Shown here piece after piece: positions 44,077-55,598 of a stretch of 64,000 nucleotides of DNA (position 1 is the stretch's first letter; the number at the start of each line of letters is the position of its first letter). Below the pieces are notes generated by a model, which was not told the origin of the DNA, made no database searches, and worked only from the letters and a program-made list of their open reading frames with translations. The translations under genes were made by a program, and so were the position numbers. This stretch comes from Diplonema papillatum (taxonomy: Eukaryota; Euglenozoa; Diplonemea; Diplonemida; Diplonemidae), in the NCBI GenBank assembly GCA_030068145.1, contig JAPJBO010000515.1, positions 99,294 to 163,293 on the forward strand. Reading direction: 5' to 3'.

Positions 44077-44571
44077 ATGCCGACAGTGCGACCCTGTTTG
44101 TCGTGGCAACAAAGGTGTCAGTCCAAACACACAAAAGCGCTGTCAGGTGTTGTGATGCGACATCTGGGTTTAACGACTCAGCCACGGCTGAGTCTGGCCA
44201 AGGCATTAAGGGCGGTCGGCGGCTCAATTCCTCAAAGGCAAGCTCCCCCTATAGAAAAGGAAGTTTTAGTGAGTTGGGCCCGGAAACAGCCACAAGACTT
44301 GCATCTTGCAGCGTTCGTTGCATGGAAGACAGCGAGCAGGTGGGGAGAGGTTGTCCAGCTCAGCTCACAACAGTTCATAGCAGTAAGCGACAACGAGGTG
44401 ATTGTGGACTGGAACACGACACCAAAGGTCGGACGTCAAACCCGTTCACAGCGTCGCGGTGGGCAGTCGACGTTCTCGCGAATGCGAGGGTGCCCAACCA
44501 TGCCCCCTCTGCTCGCGATTCGGTCCCTGAACCAGCGGACGCTTCAGATTCCTGCAGGGTTCCACAACTGA
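44077..44571 (+). pseudogene. recombinase-like remnant joined to a LINE C-terminal piece
   Basis: The frame reads RQAPPIEKEVLVSWA, then DLHLAAFVAWKTASRWGEVV, then VIVDWNTTPKVGRQTR. A helix ending in an Arg within TxxRWGE, followed by a beta-strand pair and a Thr/Lys turn, resembles the first half of a tyrosine-recombinase catalytic domain (first catalytic Arg). The second half with His-x-x-Arg and Tyr is absent. The last part (RGCPTMPPLLAIRSLNQRT) instead matches the LINE sequence at 44755-44815 (STTPRLVVIWSLNPRT). The fragment ends at a TGA at 44569. The recombinase assignment is tentative; it could be another part of the same retroelement. Confidence 0.45.
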
Positions 44572-44649
44572 GTTGGCATGCGCTGGAACTACGCCTTCGC
44601 GAGAATGTCGGCTGCGAATTGTTTCGGCTAGCCTGCCCGTCGCCGTCAC

Positions 44650-45246
44650 CGCCACTGCCGCCCCAGCATTGTCATGGTGGTCCTCATGCTGGCAGCACGT
44701 GTCAGCATCCGGCGGGCTCGACAGCACTGGTCCAGGCGGTGGAGCACTGGTACGAAGAGGCTGTCAACCACGCCCCGTTTGGTCGTGATTTGGTCCTTGA
44801 ACCCGCGGACGCATCAGATTTCTGCATTGTCCCGTCCCCATGTAACCCATCACACGGCTGCCAAGCTGTGGGGAGGTGACGGGCTGTGCAAGCACTGTGA
44901 TCTAGCTGAGGAGACCCTGCGCCACATTTGGTGGTGGTGCCCGGCGTACGAGCGGAGACATGACCAGTACGCTGAGGTCATCGATGCGGATCGCTCGACA
45001 TGGCCCCCGTGCCTGCAGAGCACGGAATCCTGCACAAGGGAAGCCGGGCGGATATCGAGGTGCTGCACACATTAACGGCAGAGATCATGCATGTGAGAAT
45101 GGGGAAAGAAGAAGGGACCGCCGGGGGGTCGGCCACCCCTGGAGACAACTGCACCCTGACGACTGCCCCCCGCCGACCGGGGTTCGAAGCAATCGCGGGA
45201 CTGGAGATCTTCGCGGCAGTCATCGTCCAGGCATTTGGAACATAGC
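44650..45246 (+). pseudogene. LINE C-terminal remnant with CCHC zinc-binding motif
   Basis: The frame from 44674 gives VMVVLMLAARVSIRRARQHW, then SRPHVTHHTAAKLWGGDG, then LCKHCDLAEETLRHIWWWC (C-x2-C, His, Cys), the C-terminal zinc-binding motif of non-LTR retrotransposon polyproteins. At about 45010 the frame shifts: WPPCL in this frame continues as PAEHGILHKG in the next (45000-45245). The upstream reverse transcriptase is missing. It is related in sequence to the 72-bp array and to the inverted arm at 43940. Confidence 0.75.
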
Positions 45247-45767
45247 CGTAGGCTACATCAAAGGACGCTGAAACGCGACTTTTGCGCTTGGCGTAACTCA
45301 GGGCTACAGTACTGTAAGTTCTACAGGCCATCGTCCATCGGTTGTGTGTGTGCCTGCTGGTAGGAAATTTGGTGGCTTGACCGCAAGGCGCAGTCAAGTG
45401 CGGAGCCATGCAGTCGGAGGAGAGAGGTGTTTCGGGGCGCTGTAACATTGTTGGTAGGCGGGTGACGTCTCGACGGCGGAGCCCGCTATCGATTTTCGAA
45501 GTATACGCCGGGCTGGATTTACCGGGAAGCTTAGTGGCGACAACGGACGGGAGACACACACACACAGGGGTAGCAGTCGTCAGCGTTGCAGAATGCTTGG
45601 TGACAAGTGATTCGCGTCACTTCCCGAGCGAGTCTCGGAACAGGACTCAAACTGTGACCCAGGTGGCGACTGCCGACCATGACAGGTGCTTGCACGAGGA
45701 GTTTGGAACAGCTAGTCAGGCCAAGTTCATTGCACAGTGTAAAGACACTCAGCTGTTGCACGGGGCC
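45247..45767. other. spacer between the LINE remnant and the lyase array; R17 at 45683-45767
   Basis: Nothing is recognised before R17. R17 shares GAGTTTGGAACAGC, CAAGTTCATTGCACAG and GAAGACACTCAGCTGTTGCA-type words with 33270-33400 and directly abuts the point where similarity to the array unit begins. Confidence 0.5.
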
Positions 45768-46078
45768 ATGCATGCTCATTCAACGTCAATACTTGTCCTG
45801 CTGCCAGATAGCGTACATCTCGTTCAAGCTCTCCAAGCGCTCGATCTCCAGGATCGGAGCAAACGGACCAACTCTCGCTTTCAATATCTGGGGAACAACG
45901 TCGCATACGCTACACACGTTTCACCTACTGATGACGCCGCAATGATCTTTCCGGAGTCACGTGGCGAAAGGCTGGCAGATACTGGTACTCACTTGCACAA
46001 ATGACTCTTCACCATTGCAACCAAAGCATGCACTCACTCCCGCAGCTGAAGAAAAACAAGACGAAAGGAACAAACTCG

Positions 46079-48295
46079 ATGATGACCAACATGCGATGGG
46101 CGCTGTTCGCAGCGGCGGCAGCGTGCGTTAGTGGGTTCGGCCTGACGTCGACTGCTGACGAGTACACGATTGACACAGGGGCGAAACTCGTGTTCTCCGT
46201 GCGTCGGACAGCACCGCCTGCCAGCGCGACCGTTGGATCGATCGGAGGTATCACGTCGCTGAAGTACGATGACGTTGAGTACGCCCAGGAGGGAGGATAC
46301 TCAACCGTGAACAAGGGCTTCGACCTGCTCTTCGCCGGAGTCTCTGACGTGACCGTCGATGCTGTGGTCGTCGATACCACGATGATCAAAGTCACCGTCG
46401 TGACGCCGTTCCTGACGCAGTACTACATTGCCAAGGACGGTGACGCTAGAATCTACATGGGCACCATCTGGACGAAGCAGCCGGATGTTGAATCGAAGGT
46501 TTGTACCTTTTCCTTGAAACTATTCGAACACTGTAGGGATAATAATAGACCCGACCTCTTGTGGTGCTGAAGTTACCCACCATCCATGGCTTCTGCAATA
46601 TCGATACGTAACGAATCGTGCTACTTGGTTCGAACTGCCAATATACCGCAGCAAACACACTTGCGCACAAACGAGACATTCGAACCTGAAAAGAGAAATT
46701 GCCAAGTGACGACTATACTTGCTACCCACGCGAAGCAGGCTAGCAGATTCAGTTTTGCGTAGACCCAAACACATGCGCACACATCCACACAGATTCACTT
46801 CGTCTTGAGGCTGAACCCGGACCTGGTGCCTACCTTTTCTCGCGGAAACGAGGGTGACATTCGCCTCGCCACAGACCCGGCCCTTGAGGCGGACGACGTG
46901 TTTTTGATGAGCAACAACGAAACGCGCTCGACGTACTACACCATGTCTCGGGCAGTCGACTGGACCTTCGCCGGAGTCACGGGACCGAAGATCGGGTTCT
47001 GGTTGATTAGGGGACTCCACGAAGCGGCATCTGGAGGTCCATTCCACAGGGCCCCCATGTCGCTGACCACGAACGATACGCAGGAGCTCATTTACGCTGT
47101 CAACGACATCCATGCGCAGACCGAGGCATTCAGAGTGGGGACTCTGTCGACGTACACGTTTGCAGCGAGCCCGGGTTTCGAGCCGGACACTGCTGTTAGC
47201 TACGAGTTCTACGCGGAGTTGAACGTCACCGGCTTCGTCCCTGAGGCGGAGAGATGCGAGTTCAGGGTGAGGTTGATCGAGAACGACTACGTCACCCGAC
47301 ACAGGGCTGTGTTCACGAGCGAACAAGGACAGTACTGGGCCACCATGAGGCAGAGGGACGGATACTTCAGAGCGCCGTTCCTTCTGCCTGGGGTGTACAC
47401 GATGACCGTTTACAAGGAGGAGCTTGCCCTGCACGTGATTGAGAACATCACAGCCGAGGCTGGTGCGAAGGTTACACTGCCCAATTTCAGCGTTCTCGCG
47501 AGCGACCCGTCTACTCAGCCCGCAGTGTTCCGTATTGGTGACTGGGACGGATCTCCACGGGAACTGCGCAACGGTGAAATGGTTTTGAAGATGCACCCGT
47601 CTGACGCTCGGTTGGATTCATGGGCCACGGCTCCTTTCATCGTCGACACGAACACGACGACTGACTTCCCGGCGTACATGTTCCAGGATGTCAACGACTT
47701 TTACACCATCGAGTTCGCTTTGTCGGAGGCATTGAAGGCTACTACGCGTACGTTCAGAATCGGTACGACCGTGGGTAACAAGGGAGCTCGTCCGTCAATC
47801 CAGGTCAACAGCGCGAAGAAGTCGAAGGTCCCGCCGAAGCCGTTCAGCATTCCGACGAGGACGCTTACTCTCGGTACGTACAGGAGCGTCAACGAGATGC
47901 ACACGTACGACATTGCGCCGAGCGCGTGGACTACAGACGCGATGCAGACAATCACCGTGAGGGCTGAGAGTGGGTCCGCAGGTGTGGACTGGTTGAGCCC
48001 TTCGATCGCTTTCGATTGCCTTGACTTGTTGGGCGAGGAGACTATGGCGCCGACGTCGGCTCCGGCGACGAACGCACCGGCGACGCCTCTCCCGAAGACG
48101 AACGCACCGTTGACGACTGCGCCCTCTACTCCGTCGCCCCCTACATCGGCGCCAGAGACAACTGACCCTGTGACTACGGTCCCTGTGACTTCGGAGCCTG
48201 TGACGACGAGCCCGTCGACTGACGCTGCGAGCACAACCTTCAACGGCATCCTTCTCGCGATGTTGAGTGCGGCTGCGATCGTTGCGATGCTGTGA
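46079..48295 (+). CDS. array gene 1: secreted, GPI-anchor-type rhamnogalacturonan lyase (PL4), two exons
   Basis: Exons are 46079-46498 and 46793-48295 (640 residues), with a 294-bp GT-AG intron (phase 0, AAG|GTTTGT to CACAG|ATTCAC). It should act outside the cell on rhamnogalacturonan I. Residues 1-20 are a signal peptide (MRWALFAAAAACVSGF); a second ATG at 46082 could also serve. The catalytic region carries SGGPF (220-224) and HAQTEAFR with His247, a candidate catalytic histidine. It continues through [21 protein letters not shown] (386-395), MHPSD (407-411), GARP (471-474) and IAFDCLDLL. A Thr/Pro-rich stalk starts near 557 and a hydrophobic tail fills about the last 17 residues. It lacks intron 2 of gene A. 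Its upstream flank differs from that of copies 2-4, so its regulation may differ. Confidence 0.92.
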
Positions 48296-50838
48296 TCACC
48301 CGCGTGAATCGACCTTTGACCTGCACTGTGTGTGTGTTTCTCGCTGTGCGAGCGTATCCTCTGTGTCATGAGGACGCACCCTCTTTGATGCCAACCGAAT
48401 CACAATGCAAGTACAAGCGATCTGCTTGCATTGAAAACTATACTTTTCTCACCGAAGGAAAGTTCCTCAAACAACCAAAAGAAATATACAAAAGTTCGCA
48501 CAACAAACAGGAAAAAAATGAGGGCAGCTGAAATGCGGCAGCCATCAACCCTCCATTGGTCCTACGATCATCATGCGAAAGAGAGGCTTCGTCTGCCTCG
48601 CGCCGGACTTGGTGATTTTCTTTTTTTCAGGGGGCTAGAGGGAGGGGAATACAACAATACAATCTCATAAAGGTGTCTGTTTGCACTACGAGCCCCAGAC
48701 TGAGAAGCAAAAAAAAACAGCAAGACATGTAATAGTGTACCCCCCTTGTATTCTCGTTGGGGGGGTGATGCGTTACGAAAGGCCACTTGACGGCACATTG
48801 GTCTTACACCGCTGTTGCTGTCCTGCCTGTGGACAAGGCTGATGAGGGTTGTCTGCTGTGTCTGTGGAATAAAGGACCGAACCATGGACCAGGTCGGACA
48901 CCGGTGTGAGCACATACCAATCCAAGCGCGTTTGCTCCGCACGCTATCTTCAAGGCAGAGCGGACGGGGTTGTGGCACTGTTTTCTGGGACTCAAGATGT
49001 TGTTTGCTGCGGATGAACAGTTTGCGCTCTGAGGCAACTTCTTCTTCTGCGTCGTCGTTCTCACCTCCGCGTGACGGTCAGCCACCAAATCCACCACTTG
49101 GTGTAGAGCACCGTTCAAGCTACCTTTTATTTTCTCCAACCAACAGGGAACGATGATTTCCTTTCTTTCACATGCGGCGCTGGAACCAATTCTCATGCGA
49201 ATACGAGGGAATGGAGTAACGAACGACAAGGGCCTAACGGTCGCAGAACGGGTCAGAACCTGAGCTGGAGACTCTTAAAGTCATCGGAATTTCTTACCAG
49301 ATTTTCACTCGAGAACAGTTGGACTAATTTCGGACCATGGCTTTCTTGCCAGATTTAAGCGAAGGTTCCTCAGAACTGGCCCCTGTTTTTGTCTTGGGGG
49401 GAGATATTGAAGAAACAGTCGCGAAGTGCGCGTAGGTGCGCGTAGACCAGTCGTAGCTTCTTACTCTCCGTCTGCCATGCCCTGGAACCAGCAGCCCCCC
49501 GCGCGTGTTTGAAAGCGAACGTTCTCTTTTTCTTCAATTTCTGCGAAAAACGACACCCACCACCCTGGTCCCCCCACCCTCTCTTTTCTGTTTACTACAG
49601 TATGCGTCCGCTGCTCTGCTGCTGTGGATACTCCGGGTACGGCCTGCAACCGCCACCCATTAGAGCCACCACGTGAGCGGCATTGGCATTGTTCCCGATG
49701 TCCATCAACAAGAACACGCGCAGAGCCAAAGCAAGACGACGCGATTCTTTCCAGCACCTTTCGTGGGCTCAGCAGCGGCGTTGAGCTACCACTCCAAACA
49801 TATAAGTTGCATCCCTCCCCTTTGGGACGGTCAGCCAGGGCAGATCAGACGGTGTTTTAGCTGCGGCTCACTGTTGCACTCTGGGGCAACTTCTTCTGTC
49901 ATCCGTTTTTACCTGCGATTCTGAATGCTTCGACGGTTCACCACCAGCAACTCTACAAGTTGGTATACAGCACCGATCAAGCTACAGTCTTTTCTCCAAT
50001 CAACGGAGAACGATGATTTCCTTTCTTCACACGCAGCGCTGGAATCAGTTCTCGTGCGTGTAATGGAACGGCTGATCAGGCACATAAACTCACTTCTCGA
50101 GTTTTTCAAGCAGGACCGCGTGTGTTTGAATGCGAACGTTCCCCTCTTCCTCGATTTGCTGCGAAAGCAACGCCCTTCCCACCCTCTTTTTGTGTTTACT
50201 GCAGGCATTGTGTCCCTTGCTCTGCTGCTTCGGGTACGGTCTGCATTCTGCAACCGCCACTCACACATCAGAACAACCACGTGGGCGGCATTGGGATTGT
50301 TCCCGATGCCATCATCAACACGAACAAACGAAAGAGCTGAAGCAAGACGACACCATCTCTCCCTGCACCCCTTTCCGTGGTTCGGCAGAGGAAAAAGAAG
50401 AGAACGAACTGCAACGAACGCTCGTTGTTGGATGTCACCAGTTGATTTCACTCTTTCCCCTTCGTTAATCTAGAGAGCGTAGAATTCTGTCGGCATCGGC
50501 AGCTCAAGATGTGTAGGCTGCATGTGCATGCTCATTCAACGTCAATACTTGTCCTGCTGCCAGGTAGCGTACATCTCGTTCAAGGTCTCCAAGTGCTCCA
50601 ACGGGATCTCCAGGATCGGAGCAAACGGACCAACTCTCGTTTTCAATATCTGGGGAACAACGTCGGATATGCTACACAAGTTTCACCTACTGATGACACC
50701 GCAATGATCTTTCCGGAGTCACGTGGCGACAGGCTGGCATATACTGGTACTTGCACAAATGACTCTCAACTATTGCAACCAAAGCATACACTTAAACTCC
50801 CGCAGCTGAAGAAGAACAAAACGAAAAGAACAAACTCG
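48296..50838. other. array spacer, with a diverged internal duplication and a decayed R1
   Basis: An old R1 copy (48785-48935) and an R13 fragment (48628-48675) are present. The block at about 49020-49200 and 49500-49790 is repeated in diverged form at about 49885-50070 and 50110-50400, for example GAACGATGATTTCCTTTCTT, GTTTACTACAG/GTTTACTGCAG and GGCATTGTTCCCGATG. Open frames of up to 182 codons exist but lack family motifs. It recurs at 53056-55598, 57816-60358 and 62576-64000 (cut by the window). Confidence 0.65.
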
Positions 50839-53055
50839 ATGATGACCAACATGCGATGGGCGCTGTTCGCAGCGGCGGCAGCGTGCGTTAGTGGGTTCGG
50901 CCTGACGTCGACTGCTGACGAGTACACGATTGACACAGGGGCGAAACTCGTGTTCTCCGTGCGTCGGACAGCACCGCCTGCCAGCGCGACCGTTGGATCG
51001 ATCGGAGGTATCACGTCGCTGAAGTACGATGACGTTGAGTACGCCCAGGAGGGAGGATACTCAACCGTGAACAAGGGCTTCGACCTGCTCTTCGCCGGAG
51101 TCTCTGACGTGACCGTCGATGCTGTGGTCGTCGATACCACGATGATCAAAGTCACCGTCGTGACGCCGTTCCTGACGCAGTACTACATTGCCAAGGACGG
51201 TGACGCTAGAATCTACATGGGCACCATCTGGACGAAGCAGCCGGATGTTGAATCGAAGGTTTGTACCTTTTCCTTGAAACTATTCGAACACTGTAGGGAT
51301 AATAATAGACCCGACCTCTTGTGGTGCTGAAGTTACCCACCATCCATGGCTTCTGCAATATCGATACGTAACGAATCGTGCTACTTGGTTCGAACTGCCA
51401 ATATACCGCAGCAAACACACTTGCGCACAAACGAGACATTCGAACCTGAAAAGAGAAATTGCCAAGTGACGACTATACTTGCTACCCACGCGAAGCAGGC
51501 TAGCAGATTCAGTTTTGCGTAGACCCAAACACATGCGCACACATCCACACAGATTCACTTCGTCTTGAGGCTGAACCCGGACCTGGTGCCTACCTTTTCT
51601 CGCGGAAACGAGGGTGACATTCGCCTCGCCACAGACCCGGCCCTTGAGGCGGACGACGTGTTTTTGATGAGCAACAACGAAACGCGCTCGACGTACTACA
51701 CCATGTCTCGGGCAGTCGACTGGACCTTCGCCGGAGTCACGGGACCGAAGATCGGGTTCTGGTTGATTAGGGGACTCCACGAAGCGGCATCTGGAGGTCC
51801 ATTCCACAGGGCCCCCATGTCGCTGACCACGAACGATACGCAGGAGCTCATTTACGCTGTCAACGACATCCATGCGCAGACCGAGGCATTCAGAGTGGGG
51901 ACTCTGTCGACGTACACGTTTGCAGCGAGCCCGGGTTTCGAGCCGGACACTGCTGTTAGCTACGAGTTCTACGCGGAGTTGAACGTCACCGGCTTCGTCC
52001 CTGAGGCGGAGAGATGCGAGTTCAGGGTGAGGTTGATCGAGAACGACTACGTCACCCGACACAGGGCTGTGTTCACGAGCGAACAAGGACAGTACTGGGC
52101 CACCATGAGGCAGAGGGACGGATACTTCAGAGCGCCGTTCCTTCTGCCTGGGGTGTACACGATGACCGTTTACAAGGAGGAGCTTGCCCTGCACGTGATT
52201 GAGAACATCACAGCCGAGGCTGGTGCGAAGGTTACACTGCCCAATTTCAGCGTTCTCGCGAGCGACCCGTCTACTCAGCCCGCAGTGTTCCGTATTGGTG
52301 ACTGGGACGGATCTCCACGGGAACTGCGCAACGGTGAAATGGTTTTGAAGATGCACCCGTCTGACGCTCGGTTGGATTCATGGGCCACGGCTCCTTTCAT
52401 CGTCGACACGAACACGACGACTGACTTCCCGGCGTACATGTTCCAGGATGTCAACGACTTTTACACCATCGAGTTCGCTTTGTCGGAGGCATTGAAGGCT
52501 ACTACGCGTACGTTCAGAATCGGTACGACCGTGGGTAACAAGGGAGCTCGTCCGTCAATCCAGGTCAACAGCGCGAAGAAGTCGAAGGTCCCGCCGAAGC
52601 CGTTCAGCATTCCGACGAGGACGCTTACTCTCGGTACGTACAGGAGCGTCAACGAGATGCACACGTACGACATTGCGCCGAGCGCGTGGACTACAGACGC
52701 GATGCAGACAATCACCGTGAGGGCTGAGAGTGGGTCCGCAGGTGTGGACTGGTTGAGCCCTTCGATCGCTTTCGATTGCCTTGACTTGTTGGGCGAGGAG
52801 ACTATGGCGCCGACGTCGGCTCCGGCGACGAACGCACCGGCGACGCCTCTCCCGAAGACGAACGCACCGTTGACGACTGCGCCCTCTACTCCGTCGCCCC
52901 CTACATCGGCGCCAGAGACAACTGACCCTGTGACTACGGTCCCTGTGACTTCGGAGCCTGTGACGACGAGCCCGTCGACTGACGCTGCGAGCACAACCTT
53001 CAACGGCATCCTTCTCGCGATGTTGAGTGCGGCTGCGATCGTTGCGATGCTGTGA
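50839..53055 (+). CDS. array gene 2: PL4 rhamnogalacturonan lyase, identical to array gene 1
   Basis: Exons are 50839-51258 and 51553-53055, giving the same 640-residue protein as array gene 1. One difference lies upstream: here the frame of exon 1 stays open back to an ATG at 50509, which would add 110 residues ahead of the signal peptide. I prefer the start at 50839 because it puts the hydrophobic segment at the N-terminus and because array gene 1 lacks this extension. Confidence 0.92.
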
Positions 53056-55598
53056 TCACCCGCGTGAATCGACCTTTGACCTGCACTGTGTGTGTGTTTC
53101 TCGCTGTGCGAGCGTATCCTCTGTGTCATGAGGACGCACCCTCTTTGATGCCAACCGAATCACAATGCAAGTACAAGCGATCTGCTTGCATTGAAAACTA
53201 TACTTTTCTCACCGAAGGAAAGTTCCTCAAACAACCAAAAGAAATATACAAAAGTTCGCACAACAAACAGGAAAAAAATGAGGGCAGCTGAAATGCGGCA
53301 GCCATCAACCCTCCATTGGTCCTACGATCATCATGCGAAAGAGAGGCTTCGTCTGCCTCGCGCCGGACTTGGTGATTTTCTTTTTTTCAGGGGGCTAGAG
53401 GGAGGGGAATACAACAATACAATCTCATAAAGGTGTCTGTTTGCACTACGAGCCCCAGACTGAGAAGCAAAAAAAAACAGCAAGACATGTAATAGTGTAC
53501 CCCCCTTGTATTCTCGTTGGGGGGGTGATGCGTTACGAAAGGCCACTTGACGGCACATTGGTCTTACACCGCTGTTGCTGTCCTGCCTGTGGACAAGGCT
53601 GATGAGGGTTGTCTGCTGTGTCTGTGGAATAAAGGACCGAACCATGGACCAGGTCGGACACCGGTGTGAGCACATACCAATCCAAGCGCGTTTGCTCCGC
53701 ACGCTATCTTCAAGGCAGAGCGGACGGGGTTGTGGCACTGTTTTCTGGGACTCAAGATGTTGTTTGCTGCGGATGAACAGTTTGCGCTCTGAGGCAACTT
53801 CTTCTTCTGCGTCGTCGTTCTCACCTCCGCGTGACGGTCAGCCACCAAATCCACCACTTGGTGTAGAGCACCGTTCAAGCTACCTTTTATTTTCTCCAAC
53901 CAACAGGGAACGATGATTTCCTTTCTTTCACATGCGGCGCTGGAACCAATTCTCATGCGAATACGAGGGAATGGAGTAACGAACGACAAGGGCCTAACGG
54001 TCGCAGAACGGGTCAGAACCTGAGCTGGAGACTCTTAAAGTCATCGGAATTTCTTACCAGATTTTCACTCGAGAACAGTTGGACTAATTTCGGACCATGG
54101 CTTTCTTGCCAGATTTAAGCGAAGGTTCCTCAGAACTGGCCCCTGTTTTTGTCTTGGGGGGAGATATTGAAGAAACAGTCGCGAAGTGCGCGTAGGTGCG
54201 CGTAGACCAGTCGTAGCTTCTTACTCTCCGTCTGCCATGCCCTGGAACCAGCAGCCCCCCGCGCGTGTTTGAAAGCGAACGTTCTCTTTTTCTTCAATTT
54301 CTGCGAAAAACGACACCCACCACCCTGGTCCCCCCACCCTCTCTTTTCTGTTTACTACAGTATGCGTCCGCTGCTCTGCTGCTGTGGATACTCCGGGTAC
54401 GGCCTGCAACCGCCACCCATTAGAGCCACCACGTGAGCGGCATTGGCATTGTTCCCGATGTCCATCAACAAGAACACGCGCAGAGCCAAAGCAAGACGAC
54501 GCGATTCTTTCCAGCACCTTTCGTGGGCTCAGCAGCGGCGTTGAGCTACCACTCCAAACATATAAGTTGCATCCCTCCCCTTTGGGACGGTCAGCCAGGG
54601 CAGATCAGACGGTGTTTTAGCTGCGGCTCACTGTTGCACTCTGGGGCAACTTCTTCTGTCATCCGTTTTTACCTGCGATTCTGAATGCTTCGACGGTTCA
54701 CCACCAGCAACTCTACAAGTTGGTATACAGCACCGATCAAGCTACAGTCTTTTCTCCAATCAACGGAGAACGATGATTTCCTTTCTTCACACGCAGCGCT
54801 GGAATCAGTTCTCGTGCGTGTAATGGAACGGCTGATCAGGCACATAAACTCACTTCTCGAGTTTTTCAAGCAGGACCGCGTGTGTTTGAATGCGAACGTT
54901 CCCCTCTTCCTCGATTTGCTGCGAAAGCAACGCCCTTCCCACCCTCTTTTTGTGTTTACTGCAGGCATTGTGTCCCTTGCTCTGCTGCTTCGGGTACGGT
55001 CTGCATTCTGCAACCGCCACTCACACATCAGAACAACCACGTGGGCGGCATTGGGATTGTTCCCGATGCCATCATCAACACGAACAAACGAAAGAGCTGA
55101 AGCAAGACGACACCATCTCTCCCTGCACCCCTTTCCGTGGTTCGGCAGAGGAAAAAGAAGAGAACGAACTGCAACGAACGCTCGTTGTTGGATGTCACCA
55201 GTTGATTTCACTCTTTCCCCTTCGTTAATCTAGAGAGCGTAGAATTCTGTCGGCATCGGCAGCTCAAGATGTGTAGGCTGCATGTGCATGCTCATTCAAC
55301 GTCAATACTTGTCCTGCTGCCAGGTAGCGTACATCTCGTTCAAGGTCTCCAAGTGCTCCAACGGGATCTCCAGGATCGGAGCAAACGGACCAACTCTCGT
55401 TTTCAATATCTGGGGAACAACGTCGGATATGCTACACAAGTTTCACCTACTGATGACACCGCAATGATCTTTCCGGAGTCACGTGGCGACAGGCTGGCAT
55501 ATACTGGTACTTGCACAAATGACTCTCAACTATTGCAACCAAAGCATACACTTAAACTCCCGCAGCTGAAGAAGAACAAAACGAAAAGAACAAACTCG

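Noticed and set aside
43069-44227. Long open frames on both strands across the 72-bp array
   Set aside because: The unit is a multiple of three and lacks stops in most frames, so the frames follow from the repeat. The flanks are transposon remnants.
46600-46660. A T-loop-like GGTTCGAACTGCC, possible tRNA
   Set aside because: No acceptor, D-arm or anticodon stem could be fitted around it, and it lies within the array-gene intron.
46520-47596. 358-codon minus-strand frame opposite the array lyase (and its three repeats)
   Set aside because: It is antisense to a well supported PL4 exon and intron and has no family motif. High GC in coding DNA often opens the opposite strand.
46805-48295. Exon 2 of the array gene as a separate 496-codon gene
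   Set aside because: The first codon is TTG, a signal peptide is missing, and the exact splice acceptor with the 140-codon upstream exon gives a complete PL4 protein.
50509-50838. N-terminal extension of array genes 2-4 from an upstream ATG
   Set aside because: It would bury the signal peptide 110 residues inside the protein, is absent from copy 1, and has no recognised domain. It more likely belongs to the 5' flank.
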